NCBI GenBank assembly: GCA_947445035.1
Contig: CANFCK010000002.1
Coordinates: 62,001 to 126,000 of the forward strand
Direction of reading: 5' to 3'
Length of the DNA stretch: 64,000 nucleotides
DNA from: Deltaproteobacteria bacterium
GTDB lineage: Bacteria > Myxococcota_A > UBA796 > SXON01
Below are positions 24,362 to 34,913 of this stretch, in pieces. A model generated the notes under the pieces. The model made no database searches. It saw nothing but the letters and a program-made list of their open reading frames with translations, and had not been told where the DNA came from. Both the position numbers and the translations under genes were made by a program. The stretch's first letter is position 1. Every line of letters begins with the position of its first letter.

Positions 24362-26131
24362 TCACCGCCCTCTCGCCAACTCCACCGCCGCTGAAATCGT
24401 ATCGCTCGCCGCGCGCATGGCTGCACACGCGCCGCGCGCCGACGCTCCGAGGCTGCGACGCTCCCGCAACACTTCCTCCGGAACGACGACTGATAAAAGC
24501 GCCTCGCGGCTGACGCGCGGGTGATGCCCACCTTCTTGCGCGGCGGCGAGCGCCGCTTGGATGGGCTCGGACAGCAGGAAGGGAACCAACCACGCCACGT
24601 CCTCGTCACCGCGCCCTCGAAGCACATAGAACTCCGTACTTGCAACCACGCTGTTTCCGCCGGCCCGAAGAACAAAACACCCCGCGTCGAGGTAGGCCAC
24701 CTGGCGGAGGTAGGGGCGCAAGCGTGACACAATGACGTCACCCGCCGACAACACTCTCTTGAGGCTGCCGAATCGACCGACCAGCTTGACCGGCTGCACG
24801 ACCCGGACAAACCCCTCCTCTACGTGGCCCGTATCCAAGACAAGCGCCGGCGAGTCTTCCGAGACCCGCGCCGTTTCGACGGCGAGCTCGACCAGCTCCG
24901 AAAGCACGGTGCCACCTGTTTGTCGGAGGCTCCGCCGACCGTCGTACCGCTCGGGCGCCAGGATCAAACCCGAGGCAAGATGTCCAATGGAACGGACTAC
25001 CACCCGGCTGTCAGAAACAACGAAGGGTGCACCACGGAGCGCCGCGCGTATCGCGTCGGTGGCCTCGCTCAGATCGTTGTCGCCACAGGGGCGACCCCGC
25101 GCATCTTTCCCGTCCCGGACGCTTTCGTAAAAGACGATCTCTTCGTCCGGCGGCGGCCCCTCGAGCACCGTGGCTCGCCGGGTCGCGATGACGACACACG
25201 CCTTCTGCGAGGTGTGGGGCAGAAAGGTGTTGCGACCGAGGCCGAGCACCCCCACCACCCGCGCGTGACACAGAAGCCAGCGTCGCAGGTGGCTCCACGC
25301 GGCGCCCCCAAGCTTGTTGTAGGGGAGCACGATCGCGAGCCGGCCACCCGGACGCAAAAGCTCGACACATCGCTCAAGGAAAAGTGCGTCCCGCTCGGCG
25401 CGGTGACCGGTACCCAAGGCGTAAGCGCTGGAGAAGGCCGCGCCCACATCACCAGCGAACGGCGGGTTGGTCAGGATCACGTCGTAGCCGCCTCCGATCG
25501 CCACGTCCGTCCGGTCGAGACTATCGATACGGGTGATACATTCTGACGCACGATCCGAAGCCGCCATCATCACCCGCGCGACCTGAACTGCACGTGTATC
25601 CTGGTCAAAACCTAGGACCTCGCACGCGGGTCGAGCCATCAACGCATGTCTCAAAAATGCACCGGACCCGCAGGCCGGGTCGGCGACACGCTCACCAGGC
25701 GCGAGCTCCATCATCTCCACCACGGCCGAAACGACATCGCGCGGGGTGAAATACTGCCCCTTCTGGCCCTTGGACGCCTTGTTCACGATGCACTCGAACA
25801 TCGCGTCCAGACCGGCGAGGTGGTCGGCATGCAAGTCGACCGGGGCCAGTAAGGCGACGCATCGCCCCAGCGCGGCGCCTGGGAGACGCGAGGTCGCGGC
25901 GCGCGTCAGCAGACCGGGCCACGCCTCGGCCGCGCGCTCCAGGAGGAGGTCCACGGACGGCGGCGCGAAGCCGACCCCGCCCCCAAGGCCCCGCTCGTGC
26001 GCCAGCTTCGCCACCATCAACGTCAGCGCCTCTTCGAACGGGTCTTCGCCGCTTTGGGCGCTGATCAACTCGTCCAGGCGCCGCGCGAGGGAGGACCAAT
26101 CTCCGGGGTTGACCGTGTGTCGCCGCGCCAC
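24362..26131 (-). CDS. Solitary N6-adenine DNA methyltransferase fused to a specificity (TRD) domain
   Basis: This 589-residue protein from a GTG start combines HsdM-like and HsdS-like parts. Motifs: KGQKGQYFTPRDVV (about residues 121-134), motif I DPACGSGAFL (151-160) and motif IV NPPF (222-225), typical of N6-adenine gamma-type enzymes. From about residue 390 the sequence resembles a type I target-recognition domain (LSAGDVIVSRLRPYLRQVAYLD, STEFYVLRG, HHPRVSREALLSVVVP). No restriction subunit, separate specificity gene or nuclease domain is near. It could be an epigenetic orphan or a remnant of a type I/IIG-like system. It overlaps nothing; 56 bases separate it from the oxidase gene upstream. 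Confidence 0.8.
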   Translation of the reverse strand: MARRHTVNPGDWSSLARRLDELISAQSGEDPFEEALTLMVAKLAHERGLGGGVGFAPPSVDLLLERAAEAWPGLLTRAATSRLPGAALGRCVALLAPVDLHADHLAGLDAMFECIVNKASKGQKGQYFTPRDVVSAVVEMMELAPGERVADPACGSGAFLRHALMARPACEVLGFDQDTRAVQVARVMMAASDRASECITRIDSLDRTDVAIGGGYDVILTNPPFAGDVGAAFSSAYALGTGHRAERDALFLERCVELLRPGGRLAIVLPYNKLGGAAWSHLRRWLLCHARVVGVLGLGRNTFLPHTSQKACVVIATRRATVLEGPPPDEEIVFYESVRDGKDARGRPCGDNDLSEATDAIRAALRGAPFVVSDSRVVVRSIGHLASGLILAPERYDGRRSLRQTGGTVLSELVELAVETARVSEDSPALVLDTGHVEEGFVRVVQPVKLVGRFGSLKRVLSAGDVIVSRLRPYLRQVAYLDAGCFVLRAGGNSVVASTEFYVLRGRGDEDVAWLVPFLLSEPIQAALAAAQEGGHHPRVSREALLSVVVPEEVLRERRSLGASARGACAAMRAASDTISAAVELARGR

Positions 26132-26187
26132 CGCTACCGGCTATCCTCAACGAGGCGAGCCGACAGCCTGGGCGACGCGCCGCCTCC

Positions 26188-27600
26188 CTACTCGCAGAGC
26201 CCCAGCCGCGCCGCCAGCTCCGTCCGCAATATCCGACCAGGATCGACCATATCGCGCAGGGTGCCAAAGCGGGCGAGGCGCTCCTGACCGAGCGACCGCT
26301 GAAAGTGATCGGGCCGCAGCACAGAGTCTTTGGCGGGGTAGAACCGACCGCCGGCCTCACACACCATGTCCGACACCTCGTGGAGCGTCTTCCACAGAAT
26401 CGCGCGATTGCCCGACGTGACCGGGAAATCCAGCGCCAGGCTGTACCCATCCAGCCCATGCGACAGCAAGAACTCGTCGGGCCGGTGGCGCTTCATCACC
26501 CCGAGGTAGCTGGGCACACCCCGCGCTTGGGTCAGCCGCAGGATGTTGGCGAAGACTTCCGGGGCGGCTTCCCGAGGGACAAAGGGCTGGTACTGCACGA
26601 ATCCATGCGGACGGTAGGCGTCCCGGAAAGTCGGGACGTAGTCCAGCAAGAAGTTGAAGGCGACATGCCCTTGCATGAACTCAGCGCCGGCCCCGAAGCG
26701 GGAGGCGAGATTCTTCCCGATGTTCAAAAAGCGCATGCCCAGGTTGTTGTTCAGCTTGCCGAGGATGGTCCCCACCAGCCCCCGCGGCACGCCCATGATG
26801 CTGCCGGGCAGGTCCTGGCGAGCCGGATCGAGATCGGGCGCGGCGTCTTCGCCATCGGCAAGGTAGCGGCCCGAGTGCGGCTGGCCGCGGCCAAGCCCGG
26901 CCCCCCCCGCGATACAATCGACCCAGCTCACACAATAGTCTGCGGTCTTGGTGGCCTCTTCAAACCAGGCGAACTGCTCGGTGAGGTCTCGACAATAGTA
27001 GGCCTTGACCCTCAGCCGCCCGCTGTGCACCCGCTTGAGCTTGATGCGCAGGCGGCTCCACGCCCCCAACATCCCAAAACCACCGATCGCGGCTCGAAAG
27101 AGGTCGGCGTTTTCCTCTCTTGATACACGATATGTATTGCCGTCCGGCGCCACGAGATCGCCATCGAGGATGTGGTCACCCCAGGGACCAGCCTTGAAGC
27201 AGTTCTTGCCGTGGACGTTCATCGACGCGATCCCGGCCAGGGTCGGGAACATCGTCCCGGGGACCACCGCGGGCCAGTAGCCATCCTTGAGGAAGGTGCG
27301 CCACAGGTCCTCGATGGTGACCCCCGGCTCTACCTCCGCGATCCCGCTGGCCGGGTCCCAAGACAACACGCGACGCATCGCACGTGTATCGAGTATCAGT
27401 CCGCCCCCGTTGAGCGCCGCATCCCCGTAGCTGCGGCCCGAGCCGCGCACCGCCACGGTGAGCCCGTTCTCTTTGGCGTACCCGAACCAGCCGGCGATCT
27501 CGGCTGCCGACTTCGGCGTGGCAAAGCCGGATACTGACCGGACCGAGTACCCGAAACCGTCGAACACCTTTCGCGGGAGCGCCGCTGCAGCCGGGGTCAT
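26188..27600 (-). CDS. dprE1: FAD-dependent oxidoreductase, DprE1-like
   Basis: The ATG at 27600 gives 470 residues. The N-terminal FAD-binding PCMH-type domain shows VAVRGSGRSYGDAALNGGGLILDT, VEPGVTIEDLW, VVPGTMFPTLAGIASMNVHGKN and AAIGGFGMLGA. The C-terminal half matches the substrate domain of decaprenylphosphoryl-ribose oxidase (VPRGLVGTILGKLNNNLGMRFLN, YQPFVPREAAPEVFANIL, SLALDFPVT). With the SDR partner 7 bases upstream in the operon, it resembles the DprE1-DprE2 pair that epimerises polyprenyl-phosphoryl ribose to arabinose. The residue after HGKN is Cys here where mycobacterial DprE1 has His. Actual substrate in this organism is inferred, not shown. Confidence 0.75.
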   Translation of the reverse strand: MTPAAAALPRKVFDGFGYSVRSVSGFATPKSAAEIAGWFGYAKENGLTVAVRGSGRSYGDAALNGGGLILDTRAMRRVLSWDPASGIAEVEPGVTIEDLWRTFLKDGYWPAVVPGTMFPTLAGIASMNVHGKNCFKAGPWGDHILDGDLVAPDGNTYRVSREENADLFRAAIGGFGMLGAWSRLRIKLKRVHSGRLRVKAYYCRDLTEQFAWFEEATKTADYCVSWVDCIAGGAGLGRGQPHSGRYLADGEDAAPDLDPARQDLPGSIMGVPRGLVGTILGKLNNNLGMRFLNIGKNLASRFGAGAEFMQGHVAFNFLLDYVPTFRDAYRPHGFVQYQPFVPREAAPEVFANILRLTQARGVPSYLGVMKRHRPDEFLLSHGLDGYSLALDFPVTSGNRAILWKTLHEVSDMVCEAGGRFYPAKDSVLRPDHFQRSLGQERLARFGTLRDMVDPGRILRTELAARLGLCE

Positions 27601-27607
27601 CGGCGGC

Positions 27608-28345
27608 TCAGATGTTCGTGCGACGGAAAAGGACCGACGGCACGTGCTGGATGGCGAGCATGATCGGCTTCCAGGCCAACGGGACGTAGCCGGTGCCGGT
27701 GCCGGCCTCGGCGAGCGCAAGCGTGCCACGGGCCGCTTCGTCGGCGTCGATCATCAGCGGCAACTTGAGCCCCTCGGTCATCGCGGTGCGCACCGGTCCC
27801 GGCTTCACGGTCACCACCTGGACCCCATAGCGGAAAAGGCGATTGCGGAGCGCTTCGAGATACGTCGTGAGCGCTGCCTTGCTGGTGTGGTACGCGGGGT
27901 TTCCACGACGCCCGCGGTCCCCGGCGACCGACGAGATGCCGACCAGGGTACCGGCGCGCTTCGCTTCCATGAACGCGGCAGCGGGGTTGAACCACGCCAT
28001 GGCGCCGAGGAGGTTCACCTCAATCATCTCGCGGTCCTTGCTGAAGTTGTACTCGCTCTCTTCGATCGGCGGCATGACGCCCGCGTTGTAGATGAGGCAG
28101 TCCAAACCGCCCAACTCGGCGACGATGCGATCGAAGACCGCCGGCGCCTCGTCGAAATTCTTCACGTCGTGGACGTGGATCTTCACTTTGTCCGGGCCAC
28201 CGCAAGCGGCCTGGAGCGCCTGGAGTTCTGGCAACCGGCGCGAAACCGCGGCGACGACCGCCCCACTCGCCACGAGTTGTTTGACCAGCTCAGCGCCAAT
28301 CCCCACCGAAGCGCCGATCACTGCCGCCGTACGGAACCCCGACAT
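27608..28345 (-). CDS. dprE2: Short-chain dehydrogenase, DprE2-like
   Basis: The 245-residue Rossmann protein has the NAD(P) loop GASVGIGAE (residues 11-19), NAG, the catalytic Ser in ISSVAG and YHTSK. The sequence VSRRLPELQAL suggests NADPH preference. The C-terminal tail (PLAWKPIMLAIQHVPSVLFRRTNI) is hydrophobic and basic, as in DprE2 and other membrane-associated SDRs. It precedes the DprE1-like oxidase by 7 bases on the same strand. The pair would oxidise and re-reduce the C2 hydroxyl of a polyprenyl-phosphate sugar. The pairing is the main evidence; by sequence alone it is a generic SDR. Confidence 0.7.
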   Translation of the reverse strand: MSGFRTAAVIGASVGIGAELVKQLVASGAVVAAVSRRLPELQALQAACGGPDKVKIHVHDVKNFDEAPAVFDRIVAELGGLDCLIYNAGVMPPIEESEYNFSKDREMIEVNLLGAMAWFNPAAAFMEAKRAGTLVGISSVAGDRGRRGNPAYHTSKAALTTYLEALRNRLFRYGVQVVTVKPGPVRTAMTEGLKLPLMIDADEAARGTLALAEAGTGTGYVPLAWKPIMLAIQHVPSVLFRRTNI

Positions 28346-28367
28346 CTACGCTCTCCGAGGGCGCGGG

Positions 28368-29219
28368 CTAACCCGCCGGGACCAGCGCCGCGCTCGCTTC
28401 CAGCGGGCCGAACACCTCCCCGCTGTCCGAGACCAAGAACTCACCGATACGGACTCGGTCCGGACGGAATTCGGCGGGCGCCAGGCCACCGACGCCGAGC
28501 AGCGGCCCAAGGACCTCCCAGACACGTTTCGCGGTCCAGCCCGCCTCACGCAACGCGCGAAGCTCGGTGCTCCCATGGGACTTGGACAACTTCTTCCCGT
28601 CCGGCCCACGCAAAACCGGGACGTGCAGCCAGCTCGGCGGCGCCCATCCGAGGACTTCGTAGAGCCGCAACTGAGTGGCCGTGGCGCTGAGCAGGTCCCC
28701 TCCCCGCACAACCTCGGTCACACCATCGCGGTGGTCATCGAGGACCACGGCCAGCGGGTAGGCAGCCTCGCCGTCCGCACGGACCAGGATCGGGTCCTCA
28801 TCCGGCAGAAAGCGCTGGGGACCCCGCGTGCGATCGGTGAACTCCACCGGTCCGCGGGGAGTGTCAAAGCGCCAGGCGCCCTTGTCATGCTCCTTCACAC
28901 GACAACGGCAGCCGAGGTAAAGCCGCGTCGGCCGGGTGCACAGGCAACGGAACGCCGGGATGCCGTCGAGGGGGTACTGCCGGGCCGACTGGGGCGCGAC
29001 CTCCTCGTCCCAGGTAAGACCGAGCCACTCCAGGTCCTGCCGCTGGCTGGTGGCCACGTCGGCGCGGGCCCGCCCAGCGTCCAGGTCTTCGAGGCGCAAG
29101 AGCACACGCCCGCCTGCCGCGCGGGCGCTGAGCCACGCCGCCCCGAAGGCCAGCGCGTTGCCGAGGTGCAGATGCCCCGACGGCGTAGGCGCCAGGCGAC
29201 CGACCGCGGCGACGTCCAC
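28368..29219 (-). CDS. gluQ: Glutamyl-Q tRNA(Asp) synthetase
   Basis: This 283-residue truncated class I GluRS lacks the anticodon-binding domain. It has GRLAPTPSGHLHLGNALAF (HIGH-like motif), RLEDLDAGR, a CxC...C zinc site (FRCLCTRP..YLGCRC) and the KLSKS motif. GluQ attaches glutamate to queuosine at the wobble base of tRNA(Asp). The start is a GTG three bases after the SDR gene stop, so it is cotranscribed with that gene. Length matches the family. Confidence 0.88.
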   Translation of the reverse strand: MDVAAVGRLAPTPSGHLHLGNALAFGAAWLSARAAGGRVLLRLEDLDAGRARADVATSQRQDLEWLGLTWDEEVAPQSARQYPLDGIPAFRCLCTRPTRLYLGCRCRVKEHDKGAWRFDTPRGPVEFTDRTRGPQRFLPDEDPILVRADGEAAYPLAVVLDDHRDGVTEVVRGGDLLSATATQLRLYEVLGWAPPSWLHVPVLRGPDGKKLSKSHGSTELRALREAGWTAKRVWEVLGPLLGVGGLAPAEFRPDRVRIGEFLVSDSGEVFGPLEASAALVPAG

Positions 29220-29221
29220 CC

Positions 29222-29998
29222 TCAGCTCAGGCGCAGACCGCCGTCCACATCGATGACGCGGCCGGTGAAGTAGTCGTTTTCGATGATGAACTTCACCGCG
29301 AGGTACATCTCTTCGGGCTCGCCGATACGCTTGAGCGGCACGGGCGCGCTGACCTTCGCGAGCGCTTCGGGCGGCATGCCCTCCAGGATCGGGGTGCGGG
29401 TGAACCCAGGCGCGACGGCGCCAGTACGGATGCCGTAGCGAGCCAGCTCACCCGCCCAGAGCGCGGTGTCCGCCACAATCGCCGCCTTAGCCGCCGAGTA
29501 GTTGCCCTGGCCCATGTTGCCGTGGCGGCTGATCGAGCTGATGCTGATGATCACGCCCTGCTTGACCTTGTTCTCGATTGCGTAAGCGGCGAACTCGCGC
29601 GCGCCGAGGAAGACGCCGGTGAGGTTCACGTCGAGCACCTGCTGCCACTTGGACAGCGGGAACTTGATGACCGCGCCCGTCTCGCGGTCGACTTTGACCA
29701 GAAGCCCGTCGCGGATGATGCCCGCGTTGTTCACGATGCCGGTGAGACCACCGATCGCCGCCGCGGCATCCTTGACCAACGCGACGACGTCGTCTTCTTT
29801 CGCGACGTTGGCGATGAAGCCCTTGACCTTGCCGGGGAGCCCACGCGAAGCCGCCTCAGCCTCCACCGCGCTCACCGCGTCGGGGTTGAGGTCGCAGAAG
29901 GCCACATCCGCGCCGTCGCGGGCCAGGGCGAGGACGAAATGGCGACCCATGCCGCTGGCGCCGCCGGTCACGAGGATCTTGCTGTCGGTCAGGTTCAC
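29222..29998 (-). CDS. Short-chain dehydrogenase/reductase, FabG-like
   Basis: The 258-residue protein from a GTG start has TGGASGMGR, NNAGIIRDG, the active-site Ser in ISSISRHGNMGQGNYSAAKAA (Tyr-x3-Lys) and a C-terminal GRVIDVDGGLRL. This is the classical FabG-type SDR fold that reduces 3-oxoacyl or related ketones with NAD(P)H. The insert LLVKVDRETGAVIKFPLSKWQQVLDVN is typical of a bacterial subgroup of unknown substrate. It is the first gene before gluQ. With PHA genes elsewhere in the window, acetoacetyl-CoA reduction is possible but not supported by linkage. Confidence 0.8.
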   Translation of the reverse strand: MNLTDSKILVTGGASGMGRHFVLALARDGADVAFCDLNPDAVSAVEAEAASRGLPGKVKGFIANVAKEDDVVALVKDAAAAIGGLTGIVNNAGIIRDGLLVKVDRETGAVIKFPLSKWQQVLDVNLTGVFLGAREFAAYAIENKVKQGVIISISSISRHGNMGQGNYSAAKAAIVADTALWAGELARYGIRTGAVAPGFTRTPILEGMPPEALAKVSAPVPLKRIGEPEEMYLAVKFIIENDYFTGRVIDVDGGLRLS

Positions 29999-30039
29999 GA
30001 GAGTCTCTGGAAGGGGGCCCAGCTAACCCGGCCACCCGC

Positions 30040-32649
30040 CTACGCGAGCATCCCCGGCACGGCCGCCAGCATCTCCGCCACCTTGGTAGGATCGGTGCCG
30101 CCGGCCATCGCCACATCCGGTCGACCGCCGCCACGACCACCGACGATCGCCGCCAATTGTCCCACGAGCTTGCCCGCGTTGAACCGGGTGCCCGCGAGGT
30201 CCTTGCTCACCGCGACGATCATCCGCACCGCGCCTTCGTCGCTGGCGGCAAGCACGATCACCGCGCTCCCGAGCGCATCGCGGAGCCGATCGCCCTCTTC
30301 GCGGAGCGCCTGAGCGTCACCGATGAACTCCGAGGCGACGAGCTTGAAGCCGCCCATCTCCACCGCCTTTTCACGAAGGTCGCCGGACTTGGCCCGAGCC
30401 GCATCTCGCCGTGCCACGTCGAGCTCCTTCTGCAAGGCGCTGCGGTCGGCGAGGAGCCGCGCGACGGCCTCCGGGAGCTTTTCGGGGCTGGTCTTGAGGG
30501 AGGCCGCCACGGTCTTGACGCCCGCCTCGAGCTCTCGCACCCACGCCTGTGCGCCGAAGCCCGTCTGCGCTTCGATGCGGCGGATCCCCGCCGCGACGCC
30601 CGCTTCGCTGGTGATCTTGAAGAAGCCGATGTCCCCGCTTCGACCCGCGTGCGTGCCCCCGCACAGCTCCTTGCTGAAGCCCCCGACGCTGACGACGCGG
30701 ACCTTCGCACCGTACTTCTCCCCGAAGAGCGCCATGGCACCGCCGGCCTTGGCCGCGTCGACGTCACAGACTTCGGTGGCGACTGCGTCGTTGGCCTGGA
30801 TCTGGCGCTGGACCCTGTCCTCGACCGCGCGGACCTCGTCACCGGTCATTGCCTTGTGATGGCTGAAGTCAAACCGCAGCCGGTCCGGGCCGACCAGCGA
30901 GCCCTTCTGGGTGACGTGCCCGCCGAGGATGGTCTGGAGCGCCGCGTGCATCAGGTGGGTGGCGGTGTGGTTGAGCCGCGTTCGATTGCGGCGGAGCGCG
31001 GCGACATGGAGCTCGACCCGGTCGCCGACCCGGAGGGTTCCGCGCACGACAGTGACGTGATGCACGTGCAAGTCCCCAGCCGGCTTGGTGGTGTCGGTCA
31101 CCTCGGCCTCACCGCCCTCCCAGCGGATCACGCCGCCGTCGCCGAGCTGGCCGCCGCTCTCCGCGTAAAAAGGCGTCGCGAGCGTAATCAGCTGGCCCTC
31201 GCTGCCTTCGGGCAACATCGTCACCTGCGCGCCCTCGCTGACGATGGCGGTGACGTCCGTGACCGAAGAGTCGGCGTCATAGCCACAGAAGCTGCCAGCA
31301 TGCGAACGCGCCAGCTCCTGCCAGACCGCCGCAACCGCCTCTTCGCCGGAGCCCTTCCAGGCCTCCCGACCCAGCCGCTGCTGCTCGGCCCGCAACGTGA
31401 GGAACCCGACTTCGTCTACCTCGAGGCCGCGTTCGGCGGCGATGACCTGGGTGAGGTCAACCGGAAAGCCGTAGGTGTCGGCGAGCGCAAACGCCACCTG
31501 CCCGGAGATCACGGTTGGCTTCTTCTCGAACTCTCGCTCCAATAGCGCCAGACCTCGGTCCAGGGTCGCCGCGAAGCGCTCCTCCTCGACCTTGACGACG
31601 TCCGTGACGAACGTTGCCCGCTCGCGAAGCTCCGGGTAGGCCCCCTCGAAGCGGTCAATGCACGTCCGCACCGTCTCGTGCAGAAACGGCCCCTTCATCC
31701 CCATCTTCACGCCGTAGCGGATGCCGCGACGAAGGATCCGTCGCAGGATGTAGCCCCGCCCTTCGTTGCTGGGCATCACCCCGTCCGCCACCAGGAAGGC
31801 TGCCGCGCGCGTGTGGTCCGCGATGACCTTCAGCGCGATGTCCGCGTCCGCGTGGTCGCCGTAGCGAACGTTGGCCAGCCGAGCGGCGTGCTCGATGATC
31901 GGCGAAAACACGTCGGTGTCGTAGTTCTGGTACTTGCCCTGCAATACCGCGGCCACCCGCTCCAGCCCCGAGCCGGTGTCGATGCTCGGTTTCGGCAAGG
32001 GGGTCAGCTTGCCGCTGGCATCACGATCGAACTGCATGAACACGAGGTTCCAGATCTCCACGTACCGGTCGTCACCGCCCGCAGGCCCGCGGGTGTCGTT
32101 CGAGATGCCAGGCCCGTGGTCGTAGTGGATTTCGGTACAAGGACCGCAGGGTCCAGTATCCCCCATCGACCAGAAGTTTTCCTTCGCCCCGAGCTTCTGG
32201 ATGCGCTCCGCGGGCACGTTCTGGTCGTCGCGCCACAGCTCCAAGGCCTCGTCGTCCTCTTCGTAGACCGTGATCCACAATCGGGCCGGGTCGATGCCCA
32301 GATCGTTGGTCAACAGGTCCCAGGCGTAGCGGATCGCCTCCCGCTTGAAGTAGTCGCCGAAGGAGAAGTTCCCCAACATCTCGAAGAGGGTGTGGTGCCG
32401 CGCGGTGTGGCCGACGTTCTCCAGGTCGTTGTGCTTTCCGCTGACTCGAAGGCACTTCTGCGCGGTAGTAGCGCGTCGATAGGGCCGCACGTCCGATCCC
32501 AGGAAAACGTCCTTGAACTGAACCATCCCGGCGTTGACGAAGAACAGGGTGGGGTCGTTCTGAGGGATGAGCCCCGAGGAGCGCACCACCTCGTGGCCGT
32601 TGCGCTCGAAGTAAGAAAGGAAACGGCGCCGGACTTCGTTGGATTCCAT
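30040..32649 (-). CDS. alaS: Alanyl-tRNA synthetase
   Basis: The full-length 869-residue enzyme begins MESNEVRRRFLSYFERNGHEVVRSSGLIPQNDPTLFFVNAGMVQFK, diagnostic of class II AlaRS. The editing domain shows LNHTATHLMHAAL, SHHKAMTGDEV and the CGGTHAGRSGDIG metal-site motif. The C-terminal C-Ala domain ends KLVGQLAAIVGGRGGGRPDVAMAGGTDPTKV. It charges tRNA(Ala) and clears mischarged Ser/Gly. It lies between the SDR and pilT genes with short gaps and no visible regulatory leader. Confidence 0.97.
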   Translation of the reverse strand: MESNEVRRRFLSYFERNGHEVVRSSGLIPQNDPTLFFVNAGMVQFKDVFLGSDVRPYRRATTAQKCLRVSGKHNDLENVGHTARHHTLFEMLGNFSFGDYFKREAIRYAWDLLTNDLGIDPARLWITVYEEDDEALELWRDDQNVPAERIQKLGAKENFWSMGDTGPCGPCTEIHYDHGPGISNDTRGPAGGDDRYVEIWNLVFMQFDRDASGKLTPLPKPSIDTGSGLERVAAVLQGKYQNYDTDVFSPIIEHAARLANVRYGDHADADIALKVIADHTRAAAFLVADGVMPSNEGRGYILRRILRRGIRYGVKMGMKGPFLHETVRTCIDRFEGAYPELRERATFVTDVVKVEEERFAATLDRGLALLEREFEKKPTVISGQVAFALADTYGFPVDLTQVIAAERGLEVDEVGFLTLRAEQQRLGREAWKGSGEEAVAAVWQELARSHAGSFCGYDADSSVTDVTAIVSEGAQVTMLPEGSEGQLITLATPFYAESGGQLGDGGVIRWEGGEAEVTDTTKPAGDLHVHHVTVVRGTLRVGDRVELHVAALRRNRTRLNHTATHLMHAALQTILGGHVTQKGSLVGPDRLRFDFSHHKAMTGDEVRAVEDRVQRQIQANDAVATEVCDVDAAKAGGAMALFGEKYGAKVRVVSVGGFSKELCGGTHAGRSGDIGFFKITSEAGVAAGIRRIEAQTGFGAQAWVRELEAGVKTVAASLKTSPEKLPEAVARLLADRSALQKELDVARRDAARAKSGDLREKAVEMGGFKLVASEFIGDAQALREEGDRLRDALGSAVIVLAASDEGAVRMIVAVSKDLAGTRFNAGKLVGQLAAIVGGRGGGRPDVAMAGGTDPTKVAEMLAAVPGMLA

Positions 32650-32684
32650 CGGCGCGGGCTAACGCGCCCGGCGGCCCCGGACCT

Positions 32685-33764
32685 TCAGTCGTCGTCCGCG
32701 CCCATGCCTGAGAGCCGCAGGGCCAACTCGTCCGGGTTGTTGGCGTACTTCAGCGCGTCGTCCTCGTTGATCCGCTGCTCCTGGCACAACTGCATCAGGT
32801 GCTGGTCGAAGGTCTGCGTCTGGTAGGTGGCCCGCCCCTTGCGCATGTAGTCGCGGATCTCCCGCGTCCGTTTGCCGTCGACAATGCACTCATAGACCGC
32901 GCCGGTGTTGATCATGACCTCCAACGCTGCGACCCGGCCACCGGCCGCCCCGGGCACCAGCCGCTGCGAGACCACCCCACGCAAAACACCACCCAAAATC
33001 AGCCGAATCTGCTGTTGATGGTGGGGCTCGAAGAAGCCGATCACCCGGTTGATCGTCTCATGCGCATCGACCGTGTGCAGCGTACCGAGCACCAGATGCC
33101 CCGTTTCCGCCGCCGACAGCGCGATCTCCACCGTCTCCAAGTCCCGAAGCTCGCCGATCAGGATCACGTCCGGATCCTGGCGCAACGCCGCTCGGAGCGC
33201 GTTGTGGAAGTTCAGCGCGTCCAGGCCGACCTCCCGCTGGTTGATGAGGCTCTTCCGATCGACGAACTGGAACTCGACCGGATCTTCGATGGTGAGGATG
33301 TGGCAGGCTTCCGAGCGGTTGATCTCCTCGATGATCGCCGCGAGCGTCGTGCTCTTTCCCGAGCCGGTCGCCCCGGTGACCAGGACCAGCCCACGTTCTT
33401 CCGCCGCCAGCTTCTTCAGCACCGGGGGAAGCTTCAACTCATCGATGGTACGGACATTGGTCGGAATCGCCCGAAGTACCGCCCCGATCTTGCTCTGTTG
33501 GCGGAAGACGTTGATGCGGAATCGGGCCACCCCTGGGAAGGTGGTCGCCATGTCGCACTCGTGGGTGGTCTTGAACTTTTCCCGCTGACCGGCGTTCATC
33601 ACGTCCCACAGCGCGCGCCCCAACTCGTCCTGATTGACGGCAACGTTTCCAGGAATGGGTTGGATGCTGCCGTGCAGCCGCATCATCGGCACAATGCCGA
33701 CCTTGAGGTGCACGTCGCTGGCACCCGCGGTGACCGCGGAACGACAGATGGCGGCGAGGTCCAT
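32685..33764 (-). CDS. pilT: Type IV pilus retraction ATPase PilT
   Basis: The 359-residue ATPase has the PilT N-terminus ASDVHLKVGIVPMMRLHG, Walker A GATGSGKST, the Asp box TIEDPVEFQF, Walker B IGELRDLETVEIAL and the His box GHLVLGTLHT. It powers pilus retraction and twitching motility. A GGAG Shine-Dalgarno precedes the ATG. No other pilus genes are near. The C-terminal region (TYQTQTFDQHLMQLCQ...LRLSGM) is of normal length. It could be one of several PilT/PilU paralogues in the genome. Confidence 0.92.
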   Translation of the reverse strand: MDLAAICRSAVTAGASDVHLKVGIVPMMRLHGSIQPIPGNVAVNQDELGRALWDVMNAGQREKFKTTHECDMATTFPGVARFRINVFRQQSKIGAVLRAIPTNVRTIDELKLPPVLKKLAAEERGLVLVTGATGSGKSTTLAAIIEEINRSEACHILTIEDPVEFQFVDRKSLINQREVGLDALNFHNALRAALRQDPDVILIGELRDLETVEIALSAAETGHLVLGTLHTVDAHETINRVIGFFEPHHQQQIRLILGGVLRGVVSQRLVPGAAGGRVAALEVMINTGAVYECIVDGKRTREIRDYMRKGRATYQTQTFDQHLMQLCQEQRINEDDALKYANNPDELALRLSGMGADDD

Positions 33765-33830
33765 GAAAGCTCCGGCGACCGGGGGGGTACGGCCGCGGCC
33801 ATGCTATCCCCGGGGTCGCGCCGCGAAACG

Positions 33831-33873
33831 AACACCCGCGCGGGTGCGGGGCCGCGGCGCGCCGATCGGCGCC
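33831..33873 (-). terminator. Candidate terminator hairpins downstream of recA
   Basis: Two perfect palindromes lie between recA and pilT: GCGCCGA with its inverse (33859-33872) and CACCCGC with its inverse (33833-33846). On the minus strand the second is followed by TTCGTTTCG, a weak T-rich run. They may end recA transcription, although GC-rich palindromes are common in this genome. Confidence 0.4.
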
Positions 33874-33884
33874 TTGTCCCGGCC

Positions 33885-34913
<1,029 letters not shown>

